Of a DNA stretch of 64,000 nt, positions 17,125 to 26,101 are shown one piece after another. Origin of the DNA: Gryllotalpicola ginsengisoli DSM 22003 (lineage in GTDB: Bacteria; Actinomycetota; Actinomycetes; Actinomycetales; Microbacteriaceae); the NCBI RefSeq assembly GCF_000419445.1, contig NZ_AULK01000003.1, positions 248,001 through 312,000 of the forward strand. The letters are read 5' to 3'. The notes under the pieces were generated by a model. It saw nothing but the letters and a program-made list of their open reading frames with translations, was not told the origin of the DNA and made no database searches. Every line of letters starts with the position of its first letter. Position 1 is the stretch's first letter. A program made the translations under genes and the position numbers.

Positions 17125-17778
17125 ATGACTCCCCTGGCGATTTCGGCGCTCGCGCTGCTGAGCGAGCATCCGATGCATCCGTACGAGATGTATCAGACGC
17201 TCATCCAGCGGCACGAGGACCGCATCGTCAAGGTGCGCCCGGGCTCGCTCTACCACACCATCAACAAGCTCGCCGAGCTCGGGCTGGTGCGCGTCACTGG
17301 CACCGAGCGCGAGGGCAACCGCCCCGAGCGCACCACCTACGAGATCACCGAGAAGGGTCAGCTCGCCCTCGCCGAGCGGATCGCCGAGACCATCGGCGAG
17401 CCGGTCTACGAGTTCCCGAGCTTCCCCGTTGCCATCGGGGAGGCGCACAACCTGCCGCGGCATACCGTCATCGACCTGGTGCGGCGCAGACTGAAGGCGC
17501 TCGACCTGCAACGCGCCGAGCTCGACGACGCACTCGCCGAGCTCGGCCGCAAGGAACTGCCCCGCCGGTACTGGCTCGATGTGAGCTACCTCGAGGCCGT
17601 GCAGGGCGCCGAGCGTGCCTGGCTCCAGGGATTGCTCGCCGACCTGGAGTCGGGCGAACTCGACTGGGGCGACGGTGGCAGCGACCCCGCGCCCTCAGCC
17701 CCGACTTCCAACGCACAGCCTTCCCGGGCACAGCCTTCCCGGGCACAGCCTTCCCGGGCACAGACTTCCCACCAGTAG
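17125..17778 (+). CDS. PadR family transcriptional repressor
   Basis: A 217-residue PadR regulator. The winged helix is at residues 1-75: MTPLAISALALLSEHPMHPY, YEMYQTL, then KVRPGSLYHTINKLAELGLV and the wing ERTTYEITEKG. A helical dimerisation domain of the Vir_act_alpha_C type covers residues about 90-180. The tail is unusual: four copies of a 15-bp DNA repeat (17713-17772) encode (A)QPSR units ending QTSHQ. GGAGGTGG precedes the ATG. It lies 15 bp upstream of a DHA2 efflux gene and most likely represses both genes through the palindrome in their promoter. Confidence 0.88.
   Translation: MTPLAISALALLSEHPMHPYEMYQTLIQRHEDRIVKVRPGSLYHTINKLAELGLVRVTGTEREGNRPERTTYEITEKGQLALAERIAETIGEPVYEFPSFPVAIGEAHNLPRHTVIDLVRRRLKALDLQRAELDDALAELGRKELPRRYWLDVSYLEAVQGAERAWLQGLLADLESGELDWGDGGSDPAPSAPTSNAQPSRAQPSRAQPSRAQTSHQ
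17713..17772 (+). repeat. 15-bp tandem repeat, four units, in the padR 3' end
   Basis: Units of GCACAGCCTTCCCGG at 17713, 17728 and 17743 are identical; the fourth, at 17758, is GCACAGACTTCCCAC. All stay in frame and encode the repetitive (A)QPSR tail, so copy-number changes would alter only tail length. Confidence 0.85.
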
Positions 17779-17793
17779 AAAGAGACCTCAACG

Positions 17794-19347
17794 ATGGACA
17801 ACAAGGAGATCCGCCCCTGGCCGGCGCTGTGGGCGCTGGTCATCGGCTTCTTCATGATCCTGATCGACACGACCATCGTGTCGGTCGCCAACCCCTCCAT
17901 CCAGGAGGGCTTGGACACCTCGACCGACAACGTGATCTGGGTCACGAGTGCGTACCTGCTCACCTACGCGGTGCCGCTGCTCGTCACCGGCCGCCTCGGC
18001 GACCGCTTCGGCCCGAAGCGCATCTACCTGATCGGCCTCACGGTCTTCACGCTCGCCTCGCTGTGGTGCGGCCTGGCCGACGCCCTGCCCGGCAGCGGCA
18101 TCGCCAACCTGATCGTCGCCCGCGCGGTGCAGGGGCTCGGCGCGGCGCTGATGACGCCGCAGACGATGGCGGTCATCACCCGCATCTTCCCGCCGCACAA
18201 GCGCGGCTCCGCCATGGCTCTGTGGGGCGCCACGGCCGGCGTGGCCACGCTCGTCGGCCCGATCCTCGGCGGCGTGCTCGTGGACGGCCTCGGCTGGGAG
18301 TGGATCTTCTTCGTCAACGTGCCGATCGGCATCGTGGCCTTCATCCTCGCCACGGCGCTCGTCCCGACCCTCCCGACGCACACCCACAGCTTCGACTGGC
18401 TCGGCGTCGGGCTGTCCGCGCTCGGCATGTTCCTGCTGGTCTTCGGGCTGCAGGAGGGCAACACCTATGACTGGAACGGATGGGTGTGGGCATCCGTCAT
18501 CGGCGGCGTCGTCGTGCTGGCGTTGTTCGTGCTGTGGCAGCGCGTCAACCGGAAGGAGCCGCTGCTGCCGCTCGGCCTGTTCTCCGACCGCAACTTCTCG
18601 CTGGCGAACACCGCCATCTCGGCCGTCGGGTTCTCGATCACGGCGATGTTCATCCCGCTGATCTACTTCTTCCAGGCCGTGCGCGGCATGACGCCGACCG
18701 AGTCCGCGCTGATGAGCGCGCCCATCGCGGTGTTCTCGCTCGTGCTGGCGCCGATCGCCGGACGCCTCGCCGACCGGGTGCACCCGCGCATCCTGGCGCT
18801 GCCCGGCGTGCTGCTGGTGTCGGCCGCGATGTGGCTGTACGTCGTGATGCTCTCGCCGCCCATCGCCTGGGGCTGGCTGCTCGTGCCCGCGGGCGTGCTC
18901 GGCCTCGGCAGCGCGTTCATGTGGGGCCCGATCGCCTCCACCGCCAACCGGAACCTGCCGCCGCGGCAGGCCGGCGCCGGCTCGGGCGTCTTCAACACCA
19001 CCCGCCAGGTCGGCGCCGTGGTCGGGTCGGCGGCGCTCGCCGCGCTGATGACCGGCCGCATCACGTCCGACCTGACCAGTGCGCTCCCCGCCGGCACGAA
19101 GCTGTCGGGCGGCGAGGCGGCGCTCGGCTCGAGCGCGCTGCCGGACATGCTCAAGGCGCCGTTCACGGATGCGATGAGCGAGACGATGATCCTGCCCGCC
19201 GTGGTGGTCCTGGTCGCCGCCGTCGCCGTGGCGTTCTTCGTCAAGCCGCACTTCATGCGCGAGGGCGAGGTTGAGGGCGGTGGCGCCGACGCGGGTGAGG
19301 CGCCCGCCGGCGCTCCAACCACAGCGCCGACGCCGGCGGCCGAGTAG
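17794..19347 (+). CDS. MFS drug-efflux transporter, DHA2 (EmrB/QacA) family
   Basis: A 517-residue membrane protein with about 14 membrane spans. It starts with WPALWALVIGFFMILIDTTI, contains the MFS motif A RLGDRFGPKRIYLIG after span 2 and motif C-like GPILGGVLVDGLGWEWIFFVNVPIG around span 5, and has the DHA2 length. It probably exports hydrophobic drugs by proton antiport. AAAGAGA precedes the ATG, 15 bp after padR, so the two form an operon. The cytoplasmic tail is Ala/Pro/Thr-rich. Confidence 0.92.
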   Translation: MDNKEIRPWPALWALVIGFFMILIDTTIVSVANPSIQEGLDTSTDNVIWVTSAYLLTYAVPLLVTGRLGDRFGPKRIYLIGLTVFTLASLWCGLADALPGSGIANLIVARAVQGLGAALMTPQTMAVITRIFPPHKRGSAMALWGATAGVATLVGPILGGVLVDGLGWEWIFFVNVPIGIVAFILATALVPTLPTHTHSFDWLGVGLSALGMFLLVFGLQEGNTYDWNGWVWASVIGGVVVLALFVLWQRVNRKEPLLPLGLFSDRNFSLANTAISAVGFSITAMFIPLIYFFQAVRGMTPTESALMSAPIAVFSLVLAPIAGRLADRVHPRILALPGVLLVSAAMWLYVVMLSPPIAWGWLLVPAGVLGLGSAFMWGPIASTANRNLPPRQAGAGSGVFNTTRQVGAVVGSAALAALMTGRITSDLTSALPAGTKLSGGEAALGSSALPDMLKAPFTDAMSETMILPAVVVLVAAVAVAFFVKPHFMREGEVEGGGADAGEAPAGAPTTAPTPAAE

Positions 19348-19372
19348 CCCCGCGCGTCAGCACGCCGGGTCG

Positions 19373-20254
19373 TCAGCTCGTCAGGCGGCCGATCAGCTCC
19401 CGGTAGCGGTCGGCCGTCTGCGCGACGATCACGGCGGGCAGTTCCGGCGGAGTGCCCTGTCGGTCCCAGTTGGCGGCCAGCCAGTCGCGCACGATCTGCT
19501 TGTCGAAGCTCGCCATGCGCTCCTCGGGCGTCGCCCCGGAGCGCCAGGCGGCCAGATCCCAGTAGCGGGACGAGTCCGAGGTCAGCACTTCGTCAGCCAG
19601 CCGGATCCGGCCCGTCGCGCGGTCGGCGCCGAACTCGAACTTGGTGTCGGCGAGCACGAGCCCCTTCGACTCGGCGATCCCGGCCGCCGTCTCGTATATC
19701 TTCAGCGACAGCGAGCGCAGCGCCTCCGCGGCATCCGCCCCCACCAGTTCGACCATGCGCTCGAAGGTGATGTTCTCGTCGTGCGCGCCCTGCGGCGCCT
19801 TCCACGCGGGGGTGAAGATCGGCTCGGGCAGCCGGTCGCCGTTGCGCAGGCCCTCGGGAAGCGGGATGCCCGTGACCGACCGCGTCTGCTGGTACTCGGC
19901 CCAGCCGCTGCCGGTGAGATACCCGCGCACGACGCACTCGACCGGGAACATGTCGAGCGGCTCGACGATCATGGCTCGATCGGCGACGGATGCCGGCAGC
20001 CGGTCGGCCCCGCCGGGTGCCAGGTGGTTCGGCACGTCGGCGAGCTGCGCGAACCACCAGTTCGAGAGCGTGGTCAGCAGCGCGCCCTTGCCCGGGATGC
20101 CGGGCGAGAGCACATGGTCGAAAGCGCTCACCCGGTCGCTGGCCACGACCAGCAGTTCGCTCGCCGTCTCGAGGCTCTGCCCGGCCGGCACGTACAGGTC
20201 GCGCACCTTGCCCGAGTACGCGTGGTGCCAGCCGTCCAGATCCGTCGCAGTCAC
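19373..20254 (-). CDS. purC: Phosphoribosylaminoimidazole-succinocarboxamide (SAICAR) synthase
   Basis: A 293-residue enzyme that ligates aspartate to CAIR using ATP. Family signs are HAYSGKVRDLYVPAGQSLE at the N-terminus (nucleotide loop), ECVVRGYLTGSGWAEYQ, GLVLADTKFEFG and DEVLTSDSSRYW; the length is of the longer eukaryote/actinobacterial type. The GTG start lies 6 nt after TAGCAT (minus strand, 20260-20265), so it is probably leaderless. It diverges from the flavoprotein gene. Confidence 0.96.
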   Translation of the reverse strand: MTATDLDGWHHAYSGKVRDLYVPAGQSLETASELLVVASDRVSAFDHVLSPGIPGKGALLTTLSNWWFAQLADVPNHLAPGGADRLPASVADRAMIVEPLDMFPVECVVRGYLTGSGWAEYQQTRSVTGIPLPEGLRNGDRLPEPIFTPAWKAPQGAHDENITFERMVELVGADAAEALRSLSLKIYETAAGIAESKGLVLADTKFEFGADRATGRIRLADEVLTSDSSRYWDLAAWRSGATPEERMASFDKQIVRDWLAANWDRQGTPPELPAVIVAQTADRYRELIGRLTS

Positions 20255-20318
20255 ACTGGCATGCTACCGACGGGCCGGGCAGAGCCCGGCCGGCGGGAAC
20301 CGTCCGGCAGAGACCGGC

Positions 20319-20324
20319 TAATAT
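20319..20324 (+). promoter_or_regulatory. -10 box of the flavoprotein oxidase gene
   Basis: TAATAT is a close match to the -10 consensus and lies about 38 nt upstream of a GTG preceded by AAGGAGGG. This gene therefore has a leader and Shine-Dalgarno, unlike its leaderless neighbour purC on the other strand. Confidence 0.5.
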
Positions 20325-20362
20325 GTCGCGAGAGACAACAAAGAAGTTGAAGGAGGGCGACC

Positions 20363-21625
20363 GTGGGCGAGGCCAACTGGTCGGGCAACTACGAATACCG
20401 TGCGAGCCGCATCGTGCGGCCGGGATCGCCGGACGAGATCGCCGAACTCGTGACCGCGGCGACGGATGCTGCGCCCGTGCGCGCGCTCGGAACGCGGCAC
20501 ACCTTCAACGACCTCGCCGACCCGATGGCGACCGGAACCCTGATCTCGACCGCGGGTCTGCCCGCGAAGGCCGAGGTGGACGAGGAGCGGCGCGTCGTCG
20601 CCGTCTCCTCGGGGCTGCGCTACGGCGACCTCGCGCTCGAACTGCAACGCCAGGGCTGGGCCCTCGCCAACCTGGCGTCGCTGCCGCACATCTCCGTCGC
20701 GGGAGCGGTGGCGACCGCCACCCACGGCTCCGGCTCGCGCAATCGCAACCTGGCCGCCGCCGTCGCGGCGGTGACCTTCGTCTCCGGCACCGGCGAGCTC
20801 GTCGCCCTGCGCCGCGGCGACGAGGGCTTCGACGGAGCCGTCGTCTCGCTCGGGGCGCTCGGCATCGTCACCGAGCTCGAGCTCGACGTCGAGCCCGCCT
20901 ACGAGATCGCGCAGAGCGTCTACCTCGGCGTGCCGTACGAGCACATCGACGAGTTCCTCGACGGCGCGTACAGCGTGAGCGTGTTCACGGACTGGACCGC
21001 CGACGCGATCAACCACGGCTGGGTGAAGGCGCGCACGGATGCCGCATCCGATCGCCTCGAACTGTTCGGCGCCACGCCCGCGTTGCACAAGATGCACCCC
21101 ATCCCGTCGGTCGACGCCGCGGCGACGACCGAGCAGTTCGGCGTGCCGGGCGCGTGGCACGAGCGGCTGCCGCACTTCCGGCTCGACTTCCAGCCGAGCG
21201 CGGGCGACGAGATCCAGGCCGAGTTCCTCGTGCCGCGTCGGCACGCGGCCGCCGCGATCGAGGGCGTGCGGGGGATCGGCGAGAGGATCGCGCCGATCCT
21301 GTTCACGAGCGAGCTGCGCGCGGTCGCCGCCGACGGCTTGTGGCTGTCGACCGCGTTCTCGGCCGGCGACGACGACTGGGCGGACGGCGCCGTCGCCTTC
21401 CACTTCACCTTCATGCGCGACCAGCAGGCGGTGGAGGCCGCGGCGGCCGCGCTCGAGGGCGTGCTCGCGCCGTTCGGCGCCCGCCCGCACTGGGGCAAGG
21501 TGTTCACCGACGCCGCCCGCGTGCCCGGCCTGTACCCGCGGTTCGCGGACTTCCGCGCCCTGGTCGGCCGGTACGACCCGAACCGGGTCTTCCGCAACCC
21601 CTACACGGCAGCGCTGGGCCTGTAG
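20363..21625 (+). CDS. FAD-dependent sugar/alditol oxidase (D-arabinono-1,4-lactone oxidase family)
   Basis: A 420-residue VAO-type flavoprotein. The FAD-binding PCMH domain is residues 1-190: VRALGTRHTFNDLADP, LPHISVAGAVATATHGSGSR (a His-containing FAD loop) and GALGIVTELELDVEP. A C-terminal ALO domain ends in HWGKVF...YPRFADFRALVGRYDPNRVFRNPY. The closest characterised group by architecture is the alditol/xylitol oxidase AldO, which oxidises polyols and makes H2O2. The exact substrate is unknown. GTG start with AAGGAGGG. Confidence 0.85.
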   Translation: MGEANWSGNYEYRASRIVRPGSPDEIAELVTAATDAAPVRALGTRHTFNDLADPMATGTLISTAGLPAKAEVDEERRVVAVSSGLRYGDLALELQRQGWALANLASLPHISVAGAVATATHGSGSRNRNLAAAVAAVTFVSGTGELVALRRGDEGFDGAVVSLGALGIVTELELDVEPAYEIAQSVYLGVPYEHIDEFLDGAYSVSVFTDWTADAINHGWVKARTDAASDRLELFGATPALHKMHPIPSVDAAATTEQFGVPGAWHERLPHFRLDFQPSAGDEIQAEFLVPRRHAAAAIEGVRGIGERIAPILFTSELRAVAADGLWLSTAFSAGDDDWADGAVAFHFTFMRDQQAVEAAAAALEGVLAPFGARPHWGKVFTDAARVPGLYPRFADFRALVGRYDPNRVFRNPYTAALGL

Positions 21626-21684
21626 CGACTGCGCCGGTGGCGGCTGCGCCTGTGGCGGCCGCGCCTGGAGCGGCTGCGCCTGTG
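21625..21684. repeat. 15-bp tandem repeat immediately after the oxidase stop
   Basis: Four head-to-tail units (21625, 21640, 21655, 21670) of the form GCGGCTGCGCCTGTG with a few substitutions. The first unit begins with the final G of the TAG stop codon. The repeat is non-coding on the plus strand. Confidence 0.8.
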
Positions 21685-21701
21685 GCGGCGGCCCGCCGCA
21701 C

Positions 21702-21770
21702 GTGCGCTACTCGGATCCGCTCTCCGCGCCCCGGATCCGAGGGGCGCACTGCGGATGCGAGTAGCGCAAG
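21702..21770. repeat. Palindromic repeat family 3, copy A
   Basis: A 69-bp element bounded by GTGCGCTACTCGGATCCGC and the near-complement GCGGATGCGAGTAGCGCAA, with a third GGATCCGAGGGGCGCAC arm inside. It lies between the convergent oxidase and purD genes, so it may form a bidirectional terminator. A second copy with perfect 19-bp arms is at 44775-44842. Confidence 0.75.
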
Positions 21771-21794
21771 CGCCGGACGTGACCGGTTGCGCAG

Positions 21795-23081
21795 CTAACG
21801 AGCGACGCGCGCGGCGATGTCGGTGCGGTACTGGCCGCCCTCGAGGTGGATCTTCCCGATCGCGTCGTAGGCCCGCTCGCGCGCCTCGGCGAAGTCGGAG
21901 CCGAGCGCGACGACGCTGAGCACGCGGCCGCCGGTGGCGATCAGCGACTCGGCGGTCCAGCTGCCGTGCAGTCCGTCGTCGGGCAGCGTGCCCACCTCGG
22001 TCGCGGCGTGGTCGACCCACACGCCGGGCACGGCCTCGGCGGCGTCGAGGCCGGCGAGAGGCCGCCCCGTGATCGGCTTCTCCGGGTACCCCTCGCTGGC
22101 GAGCACCACGGTGACCGCGACCTCGGATGCGAACTCGGGCCGGGGCAGGCCGGCGAGGCCGCCCGTGGCGGCGGCGAGCATGAGGCGCGAGAGGGGCGTG
22201 GTGAGCCGGGCCAGCACGACCTGCGTCTCGGGGTCCCCGAAGCGGGCGTTGAATTCGATGACCTTCACGCCGGAAGCGGTGACGACCAGTCCGCAGTAGA
22301 GCAGGCCGATGAACGGCGTCTGCTCGGCCTCGAGCCGCCGCACCGTCGGCAGCGCGATGGTCTCGACCACCTCGTCGACGAAGGTGCCGGGAAGCCACGG
22401 CAGCGGCGAATACGCGCCCATGCCGCCCGTGTTCGGGCCCGCGTCGCCGTCGAGGAGGCGCTTGTAGTCCTGTGCGGGCGACAGCGGCAGCACCTCGTGG
22501 CCGTCGCTGAGCAGGAACAGGGAGACCTCGGGACCGTCGAGGAACTCCTCGACCAGCACCGCGCCGTGCTCCAGCCAGCGGGTGGCGTGGGCGAGCGCCG
22601 CGCCGCGGTCGGGCGTCACGAGCACTCCCTTTCCGGCCGCCAGCCCGTCGGCCTTGACCACATAGGGCGCCCCGTACTCGTCGAGCGCGGCCTCGGCCTC
22701 CGCGAGGGTGGCAGCCCGCACGGCCCGCCCGGTCGGCACGCCGGCCTCGTCCATGATCCGCTTGGCGAACGCCTTCGAGCCCTCGAGCTGTGCCGCCGCC
22801 TTGCCCGGGCCGAAGACGGCGATGCCGCGTTCGCGCAGCGGGTCGGCGACCCCGGCGATCAGCGGCGCCTCCGGACCCACGACGACGAGCTCCACCGCCC
22901 GCTCGACCGCGAAGTCGGCGACGGCGACCGGGTCGAGCGGATCGATGTCGACGACCGGGGTCTCGCGCGCGATCCCGGCGTTGCCGGGGGCCACGAAGAC
23001 CTCGTGGCTCTCGTCCTCCGAGAGCAGTGACTTGACGATCGCGTGCTCGCGGGCGCCCGAACCGAGGATCAGGATTCTCAC
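21795..23081 (-). CDS. purD: Phosphoribosylamine-glycine ligase (GAR synthetase)
   Basis: A 428-residue ATP-grasp enzyme for the second step of purine synthesis. It starts [18 protein letters not shown], then [18 protein letters not shown], the ATP-grasp region [31 protein letters not shown] and [13 protein letters not shown]. It is full length. The GTG start lies 6 nt after TAGGAT (minus), leaderless style. It diverges from the SCP-like gene. Confidence 0.97.
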   Translation of the reverse strand: MRILILGSGAREHAIVKSLLSEDESHEVFVAPGNAGIARETPVVDIDPLDPVAVADFAVERAVELVVVGPEAPLIAGVADPLRERGIAVFGPGKAAAQLEGSKAFAKRIMDEAGVPTGRAVRAATLAEAEAALDEYGAPYVVKADGLAAGKGVLVTPDRGAALAHATRWLEHGAVLVEEFLDGPEVSLFLLSDGHEVLPLSPAQDYKRLLDGDAGPNTGGMGAYSPLPWLPGTFVDEVVETIALPTVRRLEAEQTPFIGLLYCGLVVTASGVKVIEFNARFGDPETQVVLARLTTPLSRLMLAAATGGLAGLPRPEFASEVAVTVVLASEGYPEKPITGRPLAGLDAAEAVPGVWVDHAATEVGTLPDDGLHGSWTAESLIATGGRVLSVVALGSDFAEARERAYDAIGKIHLEGGQYRTDIAARVAR

Positions 23082-23189
23082 CCGGGCATCCTACCGACGC
23101 CGCGCGCGGCGGCTCCGGCGGCCGGTGCCGCGGGAGGAAGGCAGGCCGGGCGCGGGAGGAAAGCGGGCCGCACGCGGGAGAATGGGCGG

Positions 23190-23570
23190 ATGGCGAAGGG
23201 ACGCATCGACGACGGCACGGGCTTCGACGCGGTGCGGGCGGCGCTCGCCGAGGCATCCGTGCCCCGCGACACGCTCGCGACCGCCGCGCGCTACCTGCTG
23301 CAGCTGCTGGCCGAGAAGGCGCCGGGGCACACCGTCGAGGTGCGGGTGCCGCCGTTCGGCGCGGTGCAGGTCGTCGAGGGACCGCGCCACACGCGCGGCA
23401 CGCCCCCGAACGTCATCGAGACGGATGCCTCGACCTGGATCTCCCTCGCATCCGGCCGGTCGAGCTGGGCCGAGGCCGTGGCCTCCGGCCGGGTGTCGGC
23501 CTCGGGCACACGCGCGAGCCTCGAGGGGCTCGTCCCCGTGCTGCCGCACAGCTTCACGCTGGGAGAATGA
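23190..23570 (+). CDS. Sterol-carrier-like protein (bacterial SCP ortholog)
   Basis: A 126-residue protein with an N-terminal helix pair and a core [38 protein letters not shown] and [15 protein letters not shown]. This resembles the SCP_3/SCP2-like fold that actinobacteria keep near purF (family knowledge). It may bind a hydrophobic ligand; function is unproven. The start ATG lies 6 nt after GAGAAT. It is followed 4 nt later by a small membrane protein gene. Confidence 0.72.
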   Translation: MAKGRIDDGTGFDAVRAALAEASVPRDTLATAARYLLQLLAEKAPGHTVEVRVPPFGAVQVVEGPRHTRGTPPNVIETDASTWISLASGRSSWAEAVASGRVSASGTRASLEGLVPVLPHSFTLGE

Positions 23571-23574
23571 GGGC

Positions 23575-23922
23575 ATGTCCGACGAGCATCCCGAGCCGCG
23601 CGAGCAGGTCGATCAGACCCTGGTCGAGGTGCGTCGGCACCCCAAGTACTGGAACTTCATGCTGCTCGGTGCCGTGGTGTTCGCGATCGCCGGCCTCGTC
23701 GTCACCTTCGCGATGCCGTACGACGCGCAGACGGCCACCTACAGCCGCGGCACGGTGCTCGGGTTCACCCTGCTGATCGCGGTGGCCGCCGGCCTGGCCC
23801 TGGGAGCGGTCGCGGCACTGGTCGCCGAGCGGGTCACCCGCCGCAGCATCCGTCTCGTCGAGGCCGAGCACGTCACCGGCCGCCCGGACGACGTCGACGG
23901 CCCCGACGGGCACGCGGACTGA
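23575..23922 (+). CDS. Small two-span membrane protein, conserved near purF
   Basis: A 115-residue protein. After a charged N-terminus ([19 protein letters not shown]) come two membrane spans, [20 protein letters not shown] and [20 protein letters not shown], joined by a short outside loop. The cytoplasmic tail is acidic and ends DGPDGHAD. The ATG follows the SCP-like stop by 4 nt and is preceded by GGGAGAATGAGGG, which could serve as Shine-Dalgarno or -10 box. No function is assigned. Confidence 0.7.
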   Translation: MSDEHPEPREQVDQTLVEVRRHPKYWNFMLLGAVVFAIAGLVVTFAMPYDAQTATYSRGTVLGFTLLIAVAAGLALGAVAALVAERVTRRSIRLVEAEHVTGRPDDVDGPDGHAD

Positions 23923-24019
23923 ATCGGACCGCGGAATCTCGTCCCAAGGGCGGCGCTTTTCTCGCACAACGTGCGCGTTTCGCTCGAGCTACCGCGCCGG
24001 CCCTCGCATGCTCTGAGGT

Positions 24020-24406
24020 ATGGAGTTCGTGAGGTGGGAGTCGGCCACGCCGGACTCCAGGGGCCGTCATGTCGGCATCTTCGGCCTCGCCAACGGCCTC
24101 GGCCGCCGCGGACTGCTCGCTCCGGCGGATCACGACTGGTGGCGCTCGGCCAATGACTGGTTCAACAGCGCATACGTCGACCCGAACAGCGTCGCGAGCG
24201 GCATCTTTGCCGCGCATCCGTCGGCCACGTGCTGGTTCAAGACGACCGCGACGCACTTGATCGAGCGCATTCCGCCCTATCTCGCCCTGCTTGACCGGTA
24301 CTCGGTCGCGTGGCGCGAGCGGCTATCGGATGCTCCGGGCCGCGTGATCTACGAAGATGAGGTGCAGGTCGTGGTCGTCGAGGCCGAGGCCGACTCTGAT
24401 CGCTGA
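24020..24406 (+). CDS. Hypothetical protein, 128 residues
   Basis: A soluble protein rich in Trp and aromatic residues (MEFVRWESATPDSRGRHVGI, DHDWWRSANDWFNSAY, TCWFKTTATHLIERIPPYL). I recognise no named domain, though regular composition, codon use and a CATGCT box 7 nt before the ATG support a real gene. Its last codons run into a REP-like repeat, which supplies the TGA stop. Confidence 0.6.
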   Translation: MEFVRWESATPDSRGRHVGIFGLANGLGRRGLLAPADHDWWRSANDWFNSAYVDPNSVASGIFAAHPSATCWFKTTATHLIERIPPYLALLDRYSVAWRERLSDAPGRVIYEDEVQVVVVEAEADSDR

Positions 24407-24485
24407 GGAGCCGCGCAGCGGCGTCTCGAAGTGATCGGAGCGGCAGATGATCGTTTCGAGACGCGCGCCGAAGCGCGCTCCTCAA
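24404..24485. repeat. REP-like inverted pair (family 1)
   Basis: One arm, GCTGAGGAGCCGCGCAGCGG-CGTCTCGAAG, runs from 24402 to 24430. The opposite arm, TTTCGAGACGCGCGCCGAAG-CGCGCTCCTCA, runs from 24454 to 24485. This head-to-head arrangement lies between a convergent gene pair and could terminate both. Confidence 0.75.
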
Positions 24486-24498
24486 CGAACGAGGCTCG

Positions 24499-25962
24499 TC
24501 AACTGAGCTGAGTCGCCTCGACCCAGGCGAGGTACTCGTCGGTGACCGTGCCGGTCACGTACTCGCCGGTGAAGCAGCTCATCTCGAGGTCGTTCACCGC
24601 GCTCTGCCCCTCGAGGATGGCGGACTTCATGTCCTCCACCTCCTGGTAGATGAGGTTGTCGGCGCCGAGCAGCTGGGCGATCTCGGGGATGGTGCGGCCC
24701 GCGGCCACCAGCTCCCGCCGCGAGGGCATGTTGATGCCGTAGACATGCGGGTAGCGCACCGGCGGCGCGGCCGAGGCGAAGGTGACCTTGTTGGCGCCGG
24801 CGGCGCGGGCCATGTCGACGATCTCCTTCGAGGTCGTGCCGCGCACGATCGAGTCGTCGATGATCAGCACGTTCCTGCCCTTGAACTCGCTCGACATGGC
24901 GTTGAGCTTCTGCCGCACGCTGCGCTTGCGCTGCGCCTGCCCCGGCATGATGAAGGTGCGGCCGACGTAGCGGTTCTTGTAGAAGCCCTCGCGGTACTCG
25001 ATGCCGAGCTTCTGCGCGACGTTCATGGCCGCGGGGCGCGAGGAGTCGGGGATCGGCATGACCACGTCGATGTCGCCGCCCGGCACGTGCGCCGCCACGG
25101 TGTCGGCGAGGCGGTCGCCGAGACGCAGCCGCGCCTCGTACACCGAGATGCCGTTCATGATCGAGTCGGGGCGGGCGAGGTACACGTACTCGAACGAGCA
25201 CGGCACGAGCCGCGGCGAGCGGGCGCACTGCTTCGAGTACAGCTGCCCGTCCATCGTGATGAACACGGCCTCGCCGGGCGCGACGTCGCGCACGATCTCG
25301 TAGCCGCCGGCCTCGAGCACGAGGGACTCGCTCGAGAGCACCCACTCGTCGCGGTCGCCGGACAGGCCGGTGCGGCGGCCCAGCACGAGGGGGCGGATGC
25401 CGAACGGGTCGCGGAAGCCAAGCAATCCGTGCCCCGCGATCATCGCGATCGTGGCGTACGACCCCTCGACCCGCTCGTGCACCTGGCTCACGGCGGCGAA
25501 GACCTCGTCGGGGCTGAGCTCGAGCCCGGAGATCTGCCCCTCGAGCTCGGTGGCCAGCACGTTGACGAGCATCTCGGTGTCGCTCGTCGTGTTCATGTGC
25601 CGGCGGTCGATGGAGAACAGGTCCTGCGACAGCTCGCGCGTGTTCGTCAGGTTGCCGTTGTGCACGAGGATGATGCCGTACGGCGCGTTCACGTAGAACG
25701 GCTGCGACTCCTGCTCGTTGGCGGCGTCGCCCTTGGTCGTGTAGCGCACGTGGCCGAGGCCCATCGTGCCGAGCAGGGCGCGCATGTCACGGGTGCGGAA
25801 CGCTTCGGTGACCATGCCGCGGGACTTGTGCATGTGGAACATGCTGCCGTCGGCGGTCGCGATGCCGGTCGAGTCCTGTCCGCGGTGCTGCAGCAGGAGA
25901 AGGCTGTCGTACACCTGCTGGTTGGCCGGTTCGGTCGAGACGATTCCGACGATGCCGCACAT
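24499..25962 (-). CDS. purF: Amidophosphoribosyltransferase
   Basis: A 487-residue enzyme for the first committed purine step (PRPP + Gln to phosphoribosylamine). The N-terminal Ntn glutaminase begins MCGIVGIVST, so Cys2 becomes the nucleophile after Met removal. The PRPP loop is VLIIDDSIVRGTTSKEIV with GRTFIMPGQAQRKRSVRQKL before it. No propeptide is seen. It ends EMSCFTGEYVTGTVTDEYL. It diverges from purM, with 139 bp between them. No clear TANNNT-to-ATG leaderless spacing is present here. Confidence 0.97.
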   Translation of the reverse strand: MCGIVGIVSTEPANQQVYDSLLLLQHRGQDSTGIATADGSMFHMHKSRGMVTEAFRTRDMRALLGTMGLGHVRYTTKGDAANEQESQPFYVNAPYGIILVHNGNLTNTRELSQDLFSIDRRHMNTTSDTEMLVNVLATELEGQISGLELSPDEVFAAVSQVHERVEGSYATIAMIAGHGLLGFRDPFGIRPLVLGRRTGLSGDRDEWVLSSESLVLEAGGYEIVRDVAPGEAVFITMDGQLYSKQCARSPRLVPCSFEYVYLARPDSIMNGISVYEARLRLGDRLADTVAAHVPGGDIDVVMPIPDSSRPAAMNVAQKLGIEYREGFYKNRYVGRTFIMPGQAQRKRSVRQKLNAMSSEFKGRNVLIIDDSIVRGTTSKEIVDMARAAGANKVTFASAAPPVRYPHVYGINMPSRRELVAAGRTIPEIAQLLGADNLIYQEVEDMKSAILEGQSAVNDLEMSCFTGEYVTGTVTDEYLAWVEATQLS

Positions 25963-26101
25963 GAGCTAAGCGGTCTCCAAAGAACGAGGATGCGGGTCCC
26001 GGATCCGGGCCGCTCAATCCTCCCACATGCCGCATCACGGATGCCTGAGCGAGCCGCCCCGCGACCCTGAGCGCCCGCTCGCCGCCCGGTACCCTGGACG
26101 C

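Noticed and set aside
16116-18470. A 784-residue plus-strand open frame
   Set aside because: It overlaps purQ and purS in antisense and padR and the DHA2 transporter in a wrong frame. The real proteins are unmistakable.
22708-23574. N-terminal extension of the two-span membrane protein
   Set aside because: The open frame passes antisense through purD and out of frame through the SCP-like gene. The ATG at 23575 is well placed 4 nt after the SCP-like stop.
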